Shown: positions 7,610 through 16,885 of the stretch, one piece after another
How the letters are laid out: the number at the start of each line of letters is the position of its first letter
How positions within the stretch are numbered: the first letter of the stretch is position 1
Source: Muribaculaceae bacterium
Lineage (GTDB): Bacteria; Bacteroidota; Bacteroidia; Bacteroidales; Muribaculaceae
DNA: 33,585 nucleotides
Assembly (NCBI GenBank): GCA_017940245.1
Contig: JAGAYZ010000029.1
Location: 1-33,585 of the forward strand
Direction: 5' to 3'
Made by a program: the position numbers and the translations under genes
Notes under the pieces: generated by a model
The model's input: the letters and a program-made list of their open reading frames with translations, nothing else
Databases searched by the model: none
Told to the model about the DNA's origin: nothing

Positions 7610-10246
7610 TCAGTTCACTTTCAAAATGATGTTGATGATGCTGTTCACGTCTTCGACATCCACTTTGCCATCGCCGGTCACGTCACTTGCATCCTGCAAC
7701 CCGGAACTTGTAGCCACCTTTAGAATCACATTGATGACTGCGTTCACGTCTTCGACATCCACCCTGCCGTCGCCGTTCACATCGCCCGTGATGACGGCAG
7801 GATGCTCGGCCCGATAGGTGAACGAGATGATGGGACAATAATCGCTGTAGGTGCTCACGTTGTTCTCGTTCAAGTACGTCATGCGCATGCGGGCATAATA
7901 AGTCTCGCCATCTTCCAGCAGTTTGCCGCCCAGTTTCATTTCACGGGCTATGGTAGCGCAATGGTCACCCTCCGAGATGGTCTGCAGGAACCGCGTTCGC
8001 CCCCACGAAGTGGCACTGGCCGAGACTTCGACAGTATAGCTCACGGCCTCACTTTGCAGTTGCACAGTGATGTATTCGTCGCCATAGAGCACGCCACCAT
8101 CGGTGGGGCGCACAAAAGCTGGCGTGGCAAATTGCGTCGTAAACGATGTCACGGGTGAAACGAGCGTCATGCCTTCGTATTCAAGGGTCACGGTGGCATA
8201 GTAGCGGGAACCCGGGGCAAGCGAGCCTTCTTCAAGAGTCAGCTGGCCGGTGGCCGACTGGCCGGTGAAAACCACATTGCTCATTTCCTCGTCGGTGGCA
8301 ATGGTGAGCGTGGCCGCCGTCGAGCCGGTTTCGGCAGGAATGTTCCATTGCACGCTGAATGGCAGTTCCAGCAATTTGCTGCCGTTGGCAGGCTCGGTGA
8401 TGAGCAACAGCGAGGGTGTGAATGTGCGCGACTCGCTGATGCCATTGGTGTGCTGCGGCCCACTGGCCATCACACGCCAGTAATGCTTCACGCCGCTTTC
8501 CAGGGCGATGTCGCGGGTCGACAGCGACGTCTCGCTGGTGGTGACACGGGCCAGCACCTGGTCGAACGAGGCCTGCGTGGCCACTTCCACGACATAAGAC
8601 GTAGCTCCCTCCACGGCATCCCACTGCATATTGAACGGCGCAAACAGTTCGGCGCCATCGGCAGGATAAGTGAGAACCGGAGCCGGTAACGGATCGTATT
8701 CCTCGCCCAGAATTACAGGGTCATATTCATTGCCCATGCGGTCGAGCACACACACGGCATAGTGGTAGCCGCTCTGGTAACGCTCTGGCAAAGTGTATTG
8801 CGTGCCGTAGCAGAATCCCAGCAGATACTCGCCGTCGCGCGCAAAATCGCTGTGCGACATGGTCTCGGGAAAAGCGTATATGGTGTAGCGCACATCGTCA
8901 TATCCCGTCCAGGAGAGCGTGCCGTCGGTGAGTGCCAAGTCTTTCACCAGGCCCGGATTGTGAGGTTGCTTCCACGGCATGGCGGGCGGCAGAGCCGGAC
9001 GAGTGTAGGCGGTGCGCAGCAGGAATTGCCCCAGACACTCGGGCGCTCCCATGCGATAAAGGTATTTGCACGAGTAGAAGATGGAGCCCATGGCACCGTC
9101 TTCGTTGGTAGTGCGCATGAGTTCGACCTGGTTGGCATATTCGTCATAGATGAAGTCGCTCAAATAAGTCATGCCGGGTTCCGGATTTTCGCTACCCTTG
9201 CTCTTGCTGTTGAGTTCGGAGATGGAATGTGACACAAACATGTGTCGGCCAAATTTCTTAGCCACCTTGTTCCACCAGGGCACAATGAGACCATAGTCGG
9301 CTCCGGCACGGCCTATGTGCCAGTAGACCTGCGGCGACATGTAGTCGATGCTCTGGTCGGCATACCACGCCAGCGGATCGCTGTAGATGTCGTTATACTG
9401 CCAGTCGCTGCCGGGGCAGGGATCTACGCCGTATTTCGCGGCTACCGACGCGGCCGACGCGGCAACTCCGGCCGGCGAAATGCCAAAGCGCACCTCGGGG
9501 CGCGTCTGCTGAATCATGTCGTAGACGGCACGCACCATGCGGTTCACGTTGTCGCGGCGCCAGTCGCCCAAGCTCAATGTCGTACCCGAATCAAGCCATT
9601 CCTGATAGTCGTCGGCACTGCTGTTGCTGGGTATGCCGCTGGGATAGAAATAGTCGTCGTAGAGCACGCCGTCCACGTCATACTTCTGGATGATTTCCTT
9701 GCACACGTTCACGATGCGGTCTATGGTGCGCTGCTGACCCGGATCCAGGATTCGCACGTCGCCGGCGTGAATCAGCCATCCATCGTTTTTCAATTCCTGG
9801 TCTTGCGCGGTGTTCCAGTCGGTGCTGGTGGTGAAACGATAAGGATTCACCCAAGCGTGGCACTCCATGCCGCGCTTGTGGCACTGCTCGACAACGAATG
9901 CCAGCGGATCGTAGGTGGGAGCCTTGCCGCGCGTGCCGGTCAAGTAGCTTGACCAGGGTTCGTAGCTCGATTCATACATGGCGTCGCACATCGAGCGCAC
10001 CTGGAAATTGACGGCGTTGAAATTGTGGTTTTTCAACGAGTCGAGCATGCGCATGAGTTGCTCTTGCTGCCGCTGGGCGGTGTAGGCATCGGCTCCGGTG
10101 GTCTGTGGCCAGTCCAGAGCCCATACTGTGGCCACCCAGGCCGAACGAAACTCGCGTTTGGGAACACCAAACTGCGCGGCCTGCATCATCAGTGCAGTCG
10201 CCAGAGCCATAATGGCCATCGTCTTGCGTAATGAATTTCGGTTCAT
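7610..10246 (-). CDS. GHL10/DigH-like family 10 glycosidase with FN3-like domains and C-terminal dockerin
   Basis: An 878-residue secreted protein. A signal peptide covers about residues 1-24. Residues about 30-390 match the glycosyl hydrolase-like 10 (DUF187) TIM barrel: REFRSAWVATVWALDWP at the start, NFNAVNFQVR, the HAWVNPYRF segment and the GISPAG strand. E. coli DigH, of this family, cleaves peptidoglycan glycan strands lacking stem peptides; that activity is only a possibility here. Three Ig/FN3-like sandwich domains follow at about 395-800. Residues about 815-878 are a dockerin-like pair with canonical loops DVNGDGRVDVED and DVTGDGKVDVED. It is divergent from the CotH gene, separated by 173 bp that hold promoters for both. 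Start ATG is chosen because it opens the signal peptide. Confidence 0.88.
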   Translation of the reverse strand: MNRNSLRKTMAIMALATALMMQAAQFGVPKREFRSAWVATVWALDWPQTTGADAYTAQRQQEQLMRMLDSLKNHNFNAVNFQVRSMCDAMYESSYEPWSSYLTGTRGKAPTYDPLAFVVEQCHKRGMECHAWVNPYRFTTSTDWNTAQDQELKNDGWLIHAGDVRILDPGQQRTIDRIVNVCKEIIQKYDVDGVLYDDYFYPSGIPSNSSADDYQEWLDSGTTLSLGDWRRDNVNRMVRAVYDMIQQTRPEVRFGISPAGVAASAASVAAKYGVDPCPGSDWQYNDIYSDPLAWYADQSIDYMSPQVYWHIGRAGADYGLIVPWWNKVAKKFGRHMFVSHSISELNSKSKGSENPEPGMTYLSDFIYDEYANQVELMRTTNEDGAMGSIFYSCKYLYRMGAPECLGQFLLRTAYTRPALPPAMPWKQPHNPGLVKDLALTDGTLSWTGYDDVRYTIYAFPETMSHSDFARDGEYLLGFCYGTQYTLPERYQSGYHYAVCVLDRMGNEYDPVILGEEYDPLPAPVLTYPADGAELFAPFNMQWDAVEGATSYVVEVATQASFDQVLARVTTSETSLSTRDIALESGVKHYWRVMASGPQHTNGISESRTFTPSLLLITEPANGSKLLELPFSVQWNIPAETGSTAATLTIATDEEMSNVVFTGQSATGQLTLEEGSLAPGSRYYATVTLEYEGMTLVSPVTSFTTQFATPAFVRPTDGGVLYGDEYITVQLQSEAVSYTVEVSASATSWGRTRFLQTISEGDHCATIAREMKLGGKLLEDGETYYARMRMTYLNENNVSTYSDYCPIISFTYRAEHPAVITGDVNGDGRVDVEDVNAVINVILKVATSSGLQDASDVTGDGKVDVEDVNSIINIILKVN

Positions 10247-10310
10247 AGGTTATAATTTTATGGTTATATACTAAAGATTTGTTGTTAACGCTTAAAAAGC
10301 CTAAACACCA

Positions 10311-10318
10311 CAAAGGTA
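10311..10318 (-). promoter_or_regulatory. -7 promoter element of the GHL10 gene
   Basis: Minus-strand TACCTTTG matches TAnnTTTG, about 65 bp upstream of the start codon. No convincing -33 partner. Confidence 0.45.
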
Positions 10319-10405
10319 TATCAAAATCCCATACCACCCATCCATCAGCATATTAAAAAAACTAAAAAATAATGCCTAGCCTGCGCGACACGCTCCATAA
10401 ATTGC

Positions 10406-10413
10406 TATTTTTG
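10406..10413 (+). promoter_or_regulatory. -7 promoter element of the CotH gene
   Basis: TATTTTTG matches TAnnTTTG. It ends only 6 bp before the ATG at 10420, so if this is the true promoter the transcript is nearly leaderless. Confidence 0.35.
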
Positions 10414-10419
10414 TGAGTG

Positions 10420-12039
10420 ATGAGCAAGCTCAAGACCATATCATTTTATCACACCGTGAGAATGGCGTTGGTGCTATTTCTCAGCGTTGCATGGATGCCG
10501 GCGGCTGCCGCTATCCGCATTATGGAAGATGTGGACGGCGATGGGCGTGTAGATGTGGAAGATGTGAATCTCGTCATCAACACCATAATGGAAGTGGCGG
10601 CAAGCAACCACCAGCAAGCTCTGAGCGATGTGAATGGCGACGGGCGCACCGATGTGGAAGATGTGAACCTCGTCATCAATGCGATTCTTTTCCACGCTGT
10701 GCATGAGGTGCGCACAGGATACGACTATGTGTGGAACGAACATGCGCTCCCCGAAATTCACATCGATGTTACCGAAGATGAATGGAACCAACTACTGGAC
10801 TACTACGATGCCGACCGCCTTACTAAAGAATATATAAAGGTGGGTGTGCGATATGTGGTGGGTGACGAAGTGACCACATTCACTGAGGCCGGACTGCGCA
10901 TGCGCGGCAACGGGTCGCGCCGCAGGCCAGAAGGGGTAACCGGCGAACACCATCGCAGTGGCTACACCGTGTGGCATCCCACGGGCTTCGGCTTGAACTT
11001 CAGGAAGTATCACAAGGATAGCGAACACACCCTGCAAGGAGTGCGTAAACTGCACCTGCGCTACTTTTATCACGATCCCAGCTATGTGCGCGAGCCGTTT
11101 TGCTATCGTCTGCTGAGTGACTATGGCGTGTGGCTGGCTCCGCGCGACACCTATTGCCGCCTGTGGATTCATGTGCTGGGCGACACTTGGCCTGCCTACT
11201 ATGGCGTTTATGCCATGCTGGAGCCCATCGACGATGAGTATCTCAAAATGCGCAAGGATGCCTTCGGGTCGGCCGACGGCTACTTGTGGAAATGCGGACA
11301 AGGCATTGCGCGGCTCACCGCGAGCCACGATGCGCTGTTCGGAGTGGATAATGACGAAAATGCCTATGTGCTGAAAACTCGCATTGGCGAACTGGAACAG
11401 GCCAAGACGCAATTCAAAGATTTCGTGAGCCACCTCAACACGCTCGGCGATGAGGAGTTTGCGCAGTGGATTCCCACCGTGTGTGATGTGCCCTTGCTGC
11501 TGCGCACCTATGCCGTGGTGGTGGCCGTGGGCAACTGGGACGATTACTGGAACAACTCCAACAATTATTATCTCTACTTCAACACCACCAGTGCCGACCA
11601 CTACCAGTTCTTCTTCATCCCCTACGACCTGGACAACACGCTAGGCTCTTCACGAGCAGTGCAAGCCATTACCGACACTGGCCGGCAAGACCCCATGCAC
11701 TGGGGCATGGACGAGCGTAATCCGCTCATAGCCCGCGTGCTCAAAATCGCCCACTATCGCCGGCTCTACGTCCAGTATCTCAAGGAACTTGTCGATGCTG
11801 AACGGGGATTGATGCACTACGATGCCAGCGTGCGCCGCATTCGTGCCTGGCACGAAATGATTGCGCCACACGTGCCCAGCGTGGTCGATAAAGACAATGT
11901 ACTGGCCGACTTACCCTCAAAACTGGGCAACATGCCGCTTTACCGCCTGCTTGAAGACACACCGCAGTGGAACTACTTCCGTGTGCGTGCCGCCGTGATC
12001 GACTCCATCCCGCTGCCTCTCGTCAGTGAGGGGCCGTGA
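10420..12039 (+). CDS. Secreted CotH-kinase-domain protein with N-terminal dockerin-like pair
   Basis: 539 residues. A signal peptide with a basic n-region (about 1-31) is followed at once by two dockerin loops at about 36-92 (DVDGDGRVDVED and DVNGDGRTDVED, with all D/N/D/D ligand positions kept). Residues about 110-530 form a CotH domain: PEIHIDVTEDEW, the RMRGNGSR motif, a KLHLRYF strand and the FIPYDLDNTLG segment with the metal-binding Asp pair near 402-404. CotH proteins are atypical secreted protein kinases; CotH modules joined to dockerins are known from clostridial cellulosome systems. N-terminal dockerin placement is unusual. ATG 10420 is chosen over the adjacent GTG 10417; ATG 10462 is possible but would lose the basic n-region. 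The 3' end overlaps alkD by 17 bp, convergently. Confidence 0.85.
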   Translation: MSKLKTISFYHTVRMALVLFLSVAWMPAAAAIRIMEDVDGDGRVDVEDVNLVINTIMEVAASNHQQALSDVNGDGRTDVEDVNLVINAILFHAVHEVRTGYDYVWNEHALPEIHIDVTEDEWNQLLDYYDADRLTKEYIKVGVRYVVGDEVTTFTEAGLRMRGNGSRRRPEGVTGEHHRSGYTVWHPTGFGLNFRKYHKDSEHTLQGVRKLHLRYFYHDPSYVREPFCYRLLSDYGVWLAPRDTYCRLWIHVLGDTWPAYYGVYAMLEPIDDEYLKMRKDAFGSADGYLWKCGQGIARLTASHDALFGVDNDENAYVLKTRIGELEQAKTQFKDFVSHLNTLGDEEFAQWIPTVCDVPLLLRTYAVVVAVGNWDDYWNNSNNYYLYFNTTSADHYQFFFIPYDLDNTLGSSRAVQAITDTGRQDPMHWGMDERNPLIARVLKIAHYRRLYVQYLKELVDAERGLMHYDASVRRIRAWHEMIAPHVPSVVDKDNVLADLPSKLGNMPLYRLLEDTPQWNYFRVRAAVIDSIPLPLVSEGP

Positions 12040-12802
12040 GCCACTGCCGCCGCTCGGCAGGCGTCATCTTCTCGATAGCGTAACGTAGTGTGGTGCGCGA
12101 CATCTCATGCAGGTGCCGCTCCAGGAACTGACGCAGCAGTTCCATGCCGACACGCTTTCCCATTTCACGCAACATCCACCCCACAGCCTTGTGCATCAGG
12201 TCGTGAGGGTGACTCAGGTGTCGCTCGGCATAGCGCAAGCAGTAGGACGGGTCGCCTTGCTGGGTGGTTTTCCACGTGCACACCACGCTCATGCGCTGCC
12301 GCCACAGGTTGCCGCTGTCGGCCAGCGAGTCGAGCACGCGCAGTTTGTAGGCAGTGTTCATGTCGACCGTGCCATCAGGCAGCGCTGTGGGCAAGAGTAA
12401 CCATCCTCCCAGAATCTTTGGAGCCGACAGGTCGACAAGATCCCAGTTATTGGCACACTCAGCATGCTCCAAGTACATCATCAAGATTTCATCGCGCCGC
12501 TTGATGGCATCAGGATCGAGAACCAAGCGACTGCGCGACAACCGCTCGAAGGCATCGACCATGATGAGTAATCCGCACAATCGCACTTCATGCCATTCAC
12601 TGCCAAGCAACGTGACCACCTCATCGAGAGGCAGGTCACGGGCATCACGCGCCACAGCGCGCGTCTGTGGCACACGCAGACCCAAAAACTGGTCCCCGTC
12701 GGCATATTCGCCGGGACCAGTCTTGAAAAAATTCATCAGCACTTCGCGCTGCGCATCATTGCGCATCGCTTCCATGCGAGCTATCACTTCAAGAGCTTCC
12801 AT
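12023..12802 (-). CDS. AlkD-like DNA alkylation repair glycosylase
   Basis: A cytoplasmic HEAT-repeat DNA glycosylase of the AlkC/AlkD superfamily, which excises N3- and N7-alkylated purines. The 259-residue protein shows the usual segments: LGLRVPQTRAVARDA (first helices), EWHEVRLCGLLIMV, NNWDLVDLSAP (Trp120 and Asp124, matching the AlkD tryptophan and catalytic Asp), LWRQRMSVV (Arg168/170) and DLMHKAVGWMLREMGKR with Trp209. Start is set at ATG 12802; the longer frame would need a TTG at 12820. A -7 element sits about 52 bp upstream. It is a lone gene, convergent with and overlapping the CotH gene, with no terminator between them. Confidence 0.9.
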   Translation of the reverse strand: MEALEVIARMEAMRNDAQREVLMNFFKTGPGEYADGDQFLGLRVPQTRAVARDARDLPLDEVVTLLGSEWHEVRLCGLLIMVDAFERLSRSRLVLDPDAIKRRDEILMMYLEHAECANNWDLVDLSAPKILGGWLLLPTALPDGTVDMNTAYKLRVLDSLADSGNLWRQRMSVVCTWKTTQQGDPSYCLRYAERHLSHPHDLMHKAVGWMLREMGKRVGMELLRQFLERHLHEMSRTTLRYAIEKMTPAERRQWLTAPH

Positions 12803-12853
12803 TTTACATTTTCTTCTCAATTCGGTCTATGCATCGAAAGATTTGGAATACTG

Positions 12854-12861
12854 CAAAATTA
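12854..12861 (-). promoter_or_regulatory. -7 promoter element of the AlkD-like gene
   Basis: Minus-strand TAATTTTG, followed by CAG, about 52 bp upstream of the ATG at 12802. No good -33 box. Confidence 0.5.
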
Positions 12862-13047
12862 GCGATTATTTGCGAAATCACAGACAATTAAAGTCTGAGA
12901 GATCGGAAAATTTTTCAATAATTTTCTGGTATCAAAAATACCTTGCTCATATTCATAAATTAGGAAAGGATATGCTTGCTGCAAGTTTTTAAGGGTAACC
13001 TGCAAAAAAAGAATTTGCGCTTTTATTTTATCTTGAGCACGCATTTT
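12862..13047 (-). other. AT-rich spacer with a small protein-like reading frame
   Basis: Between the alkD promoter and the metG terminator. The minus strand has a 61-codon frame (ATG at 13044, ending 12859) whose product looks more protein-like than chance (AYPFLIYEYEQGIFDTRKL). It overlaps the alkD -7 element and has no promoter that I can see. Two small perfect inverted repeats lie inside: CAGAC/GTCTG at 12881-12897 and GAAAATT/AATTTTC at 12906-12926. It may be a small gene, a structured RNA or a dispersed repeat; not resolved. Confidence 0.3.
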
Positions 13048-13080
13048 AAAAAAGTCAAGGACGGTGTTGCCCGTCCTTGA
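13048..13080 (-). terminator. Rho-independent terminator of the SGNH-S41-metG operon
   Basis: A perfect 10-bp stem (TCAAGGACGG with CCGTCCTTGA, 6-nt loop) begins 18 bp after the metG stop. On the minus strand it is followed by C and six T. Confidence 0.9.
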
Positions 13081-13097
13081 GAAAGTAAATGCTGTTT

Positions 13098-15140
13098 TTA
13101 TCCCACTTGCACACCGGGTTTTACCGGGCCGGTGGGGCCTATCACCACGAGGCGGCCATCGGCGTCCTCGGCACTGAGAATCATGCCCTGGCTCTCAATG
13201 CCCTTGAGGGTCTTGGGCGGGAAGTTGGCAATGAAGCACACTTGCTTACCCACCAGTTCTTCGGGCTGATACCACTTGGCGATGCCACTCACGATGGTGC
13301 GGCCCTTGAGTCCGTCATCGATGGTGAACTTGAGCAGTTTGTCGGCTTTTTTCACTTTTTCGCACTCTAGCACCGTTCCCACGCGGATGTCGAGTTTGGC
13401 AAAGTCGTCGAAGGTACAGGGCTCGGCCACGGCCTTGGGCTGGAAATTCTTGATGATGTTTTCTTGCTTGATGCGCTCCAGGCGTGCCATCTGTGCCTCG
13501 ACCACGCTGTCGTCGATTTTCTCGAAGAGCAACACCGGTTTTTCCACCTTGTTGCCGGCAGCGAGGATGTCGATGTCGCCAAGTTTGTCCCAACGCACGT
13601 CGGGCATGCCCAACATGCCACGCAACTTGGCGGCGCTGAACGGGAGGAACGGCTCGAAGGCGATGGCCAGATTGGCGGCAATCTGCAGGGCGATGTTCAT
13701 GATGGTTTCCACACGGGTCATGTCGGTCTTGGCCAGTTTCCACGGTTCGGTGTCGGCCAGATACTTGTTGCCGATGCGGGCCAGGTTCATCGCGTCTTTC
13801 AGTGCCTCGCGGAAGTGGAACGTCTCGATGTTCTCACTCAGGGTAGCTTTCACGTCCTTGAACTCATTGATGGTCTGGTGGTCGTAGTCGGTAAGTTCAT
13901 GAGCCGTGGGGATAACGCCGTCGAAATATTTGTGTGTGAGCACGATGGCACGGTTCACAAAGTTACCCAGGATGGCCACCAACTCGTTGTTGTTGCGGGC
14001 CTGGAAATCGCGCCAGGTGAAGTCGTTGTCTTTGGTCTCGGGTGCGTTGGCGGTGAGCACATAGCGCAGCACGTCTTCCTTGCCGGGGAACTCCTCCAGA
14101 TATTCATGCAGCCACACAGCCCAGTTGCGGCTGGTGGAAATTTTGTCGCCTTCCAGGTTCAGGAACTCGTTGGCGGGCACGTTCTCGGGCAACTGGTAAC
14201 TGCCCTCGGCCATGAGCATGGCAGGGAAAATGAGGCAGTGGAACACGATGTTGTCCTTGCCAATGAAGTGGATGATGCGCGTGTCGGGGTCTTTCCAGTA
14301 TTTCTCCCAAGAGTCGGGCAACAAGTCCTTAGTGTTGCTGATGTAGCCGATAGGAGCATCAAACCACACATAGAGCACCTTGCCTTCGGCTCCCTCGATG
14401 GGCACAGGGATGCCCCAGTTCAGGTCGCGGGTCACGGCACGGGGCTGCAAGCCGCCGTCGAGCCACGACTTGCACTGGCCATAGACGTTGCTCTTCCACT
14501 CTTTGTGACCTTCCAAAATCCACTGGCGCAAGCGCGGTTCCCACTTGTCGAGGGGCATGTACCAGTGCTTGGTCTCGCGCAGCACGGGAGTGTTGCCGGT
14601 GATGGTGCTGTGGGGGTTGATGAGGTCGGTGGCGTTCAGGTCGCGTCCGCATGCCTCACACTGGTCGCCATAGGCACGCTCGTTGCCACAATGGGGGCAG
14701 GTGCCCATGATGTAGCGGTCGGCCAGCCACTGGTCGGCCTCCTCATCATAAAATTGCATGCTGGTTTTCTCTATGAACTCGCCCTTGTCGTATAGTTTCT
14801 TGAAAAAGTCGCTGGCGGTGACACGGTGGGTGGCACTGGTGGTGCGGCCATAGATATCGAACGAGATGCCCAGCCCCTGCATTGAGTCTTTGATGATATT
14901 GTGATAGCGATCCACGATGTCTTGCGGGGTGACACCTTCTTTCTGAGCCTTGATGGTGATGGGCACGCCGTGCTCGTCACTGCCGCCTATCATGATCACG
15001 TCTTCGCCCTTGAGGCGCAGGTAACGGGTGTAGATGTCGGCCGGCACATACACTCCGGCCAGGTGACCGATGTGCACCGGCCCGTTGGCATAGGGCAAGG
15101 CGGTGGTCACCAATGTGCGTTTGTAATTCTTCTTTTCCAT
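13098..15140 (-). CDS. metG: Methionine--tRNA ligase
   Basis: Class I aminoacyl-tRNA synthetase charging tRNA-Met in the cytoplasm. The 680 residues have the HIGH motif at 23-26 (PVHIGHLAG), four zinc-knuckle cysteines (Cys148, 151, 161, 164 in [17 protein letters not shown]), the SDEHG segment at 54-58, the KISTS form of KMSKS near 332-336, and a C-terminal tRNA-binding (EMAP/Arc1p-like) domain from about 575 ([21 protein letters not shown]). Length and order match the usual bacterial long form. It lies 32 bp after the S41 protease gene without a recognisable promoter between, so it is probably the last gene of that operon, and it ends before a strong terminator. Confidence 0.98.
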   Translation of the reverse strand: MEKKNYKRTLVTTALPYANGPVHIGHLAGVYVPADIYTRYLRLKGEDVIMIGGSDEHGVPITIKAQKEGVTPQDIVDRYHNIIKDSMQGLGISFDIYGRTTSATHRVTASDFFKKLYDKGEFIEKTSMQFYDEEADQWLADRYIMGTCPHCGNERAYGDQCEACGRDLNATDLINPHSTITGNTPVLRETKHWYMPLDKWEPRLRQWILEGHKEWKSNVYGQCKSWLDGGLQPRAVTRDLNWGIPVPIEGAEGKVLYVWFDAPIGYISNTKDLLPDSWEKYWKDPDTRIIHFIGKDNIVFHCLIFPAMLMAEGSYQLPENVPANEFLNLEGDKISTSRNWAVWLHEYLEEFPGKEDVLRYVLTANAPETKDNDFTWRDFQARNNNELVAILGNFVNRAIVLTHKYFDGVIPTAHELTDYDHQTINEFKDVKATLSENIETFHFREALKDAMNLARIGNKYLADTEPWKLAKTDMTRVETIMNIALQIAANLAIAFEPFLPFSAAKLRGMLGMPDVRWDKLGDIDILAAGNKVEKPVLLFEKIDDSVVEAQMARLERIKQENIIKNFQPKAVAEPCTFDDFAKLDIRVGTVLECEKVKKADKLLKFTIDDGLKGRTIVSGIAKWYQPEELVGKQVCFIANFPPKTLKGIESQGMILSAEDADGRLVVIGPTGPVKPGVQVG

Positions 15141-15172
15141 TATATCTATTGTTTGAATTAATACTTTGTAAA

Positions 15173-16855
15173 TTATTTGCTCAGCTTGAGGATGCGACGG
15201 TACTCACCGGGCTTGGAGAACATCTCGTGGGCTCGGTCGAGCGTCTCGTCGTTGCGGGCATCATATTCCACTTCACCGGCCTGATAATAATAACGAGTCA
15301 TGAACTCGCGTGCCAGTATCTTGTTGATTTCGCCGCGATTAGTGTCCAGGTCACGGTTCAAGTCGTGCTTGAGCAACGTTTCCAGCCTGTCGAAAGCGGC
15401 TTGAGTTGAGTCGTTCATGTAACCTTCGGTCTTGGCCACCTTGCGCAAGTTTTCAAGCCCCACTTCACACACCTTGTCATAGTGAAACTTGTCGGGGTCA
15501 ATGAAGCGTTTGAACTCATTGAAGATGGTATCGGTCACCTCGAAGGTGGCTGGCGATGCGATGGAGGGATGCTCCGATGCATATTTCGTGACGAAGTCAA
15601 AAGCCCAATTGTCACGCACGATGTTATACACCAGGCGGTTGATGTCGGGATACTCCACCTTGATATCGGGTGTGATGCCACCACCTTCACGCACTTCACG
15701 GCCGTGGGCTGTGTGGAACACACGCGCCAGACTGTCGGGGATGCGCTGGAAGGTGCCGTCGGCATTGCGCTGCGAGTAGTCTATTTCCTGGATGAGTCGC
15801 CCGCTGGGGATGTAATACTTGGCAATGGTCACTTTCAAGGCACCATCAAATGGCATGGGGCGCACACTCTGCACCAGTCCTTTCCCAAATGAGCGACTGC
15901 CCAGCACCACAGCGCGGTCAAGGTCCTGCAAGGCTCCGGCCGTGATTTCGGCTGCCGAGGCGCTACCGCCATCGACCAGCACAGCCAGCGGAATCTTGGT
16001 GTCGATGGGTTCGGCGGTGGTCTTATAGGTCTTCTCGCTCTGCTTGTCGCGGCCGCGGGTGGTGAGCACAGTGGTACCCTTGGGCACAAACAGCCCCACA
16101 ATCTGCACGGCACTTTCCATCAAGCCGCCGCCATTGCCACGCACGTCGAGCACAAGGCTCTTCACCGCCGGATTCTTCTTCAATTCCAGCACAGCGTCTT
16201 TCACCTGCTGGAACGAGTGCTCGTTGAAGGTGGTCAGGCTGATGTAGCCCATGTCGCCACGGGTGACGCCATAATAGGGTACCGGTGAAATCTTGATGGT
16301 CTCCCGGGTGATGTTGAACGTCTTGACGCTGTCGTCGCCACAGTAGGGACGCACCACGGTGAGCCGCAGCTGCGTGTTGGCCAGTCCCTTGAGGCGGGCA
16401 CTCACCTTGTCGCTGCTCCAGCCGGTCACCGAGTCGCCGTCGATCATAACGATGCGGTCGCCACTGCGCACACCGGCTTTGGCCGCCGGACTGTCTTTAT
16501 ACGGCCCCGTGATGTATACACCCGGGCGGTCGCCCTTGCGCTCCTGGATGTAACTGCCCATGCCGCCATATTCGCCGGTGCTGATCACCTGGAAGTCGTC
16601 GCGCGACTTGGCCGGGATATATTCCGTGTAAGGGTCGATTTCATCGAGCATGGCGTTGATGGCTGTTTCTATCGATGATTGTGCATCGATAGTATCCACG
16701 TAATACGTGTTCAGCTCTTTATACAGCGAGTTGAAGATGTCCAGGTTGCGCACGATTGTGGCTTCGCTGTTGTCTTTGGTTTCGCCCAGTGCGCTAGGAA
16801 CAACCATCGCTGCAAGAAGGATGAATGTAGCGCACGTCAGGATTAATTTCTTCAT
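15173..16855 (-). CDS. S41 family carboxy-terminal processing protease (PDZ)
   Basis: Exported serine protease of the CtpA/Prc-like S41 family, acting in the periplasm on protein C-termini. In 560 residues it has a signal peptide (about 1-24), a helical N-terminal segment, a PDZ domain (about 85-170, with GMGSYIQER and [12 protein letters not shown]), and the S41 domain with LDVRGNGGG near 236-244, the nucleophile Ser300 in GGSASAAEI and the general base Lys325 in SFGKGLVQ. A further 190 residues follow the protease domain, longer than the minimal CtpA. It lies 30 bp after the SGNH hydrolase and 32 bp before metG. Specific substrates cannot be read from the sequence. Confidence 0.93.
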   Translation of the reverse strand: MKKLILTCATFILLAAMVVPSALGETKDNSEATIVRNLDIFNSLYKELNTYYVDTIDAQSSIETAINAMLDEIDPYTEYIPAKSRDDFQVISTGEYGGMGSYIQERKGDRPGVYITGPYKDSPAAKAGVRSGDRIVMIDGDSVTGWSSDKVSARLKGLANTQLRLTVVRPYCGDDSVKTFNITRETIKISPVPYYGVTRGDMGYISLTTFNEHSFQQVKDAVLELKKNPAVKSLVLDVRGNGGGLMESAVQIVGLFVPKGTTVLTTRGRDKQSEKTYKTTAEPIDTKIPLAVLVDGGSASAAEITAGALQDLDRAVVLGSRSFGKGLVQSVRPMPFDGALKVTIAKYYIPSGRLIQEIDYSQRNADGTFQRIPDSLARVFHTAHGREVREGGGITPDIKVEYPDINRLVYNIVRDNWAFDFVTKYASEHPSIASPATFEVTDTIFNEFKRFIDPDKFHYDKVCEVGLENLRKVAKTEGYMNDSTQAAFDRLETLLKHDLNRDLDTNRGEINKILAREFMTRYYYQAGEVEYDARNDETLDRAHEMFSKPGEYRRILKLSK

Positions 16856-16885
16856 AAACTTACCTCTAGAAAAGGGATGATGATG

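Noticed and set aside
12803-12820. A TTG start at 12820 extending the AlkD-like protein.
   Set aside because: ATG 12802 begins the conserved domain at the usual place; the extension adds only a short basic stretch.
13464-14795. A 443-codon open frame on the plus strand opposite metG.
   Set aside because: MetG motifs on the minus strand are unambiguous and the antisense product has no recognisable family.
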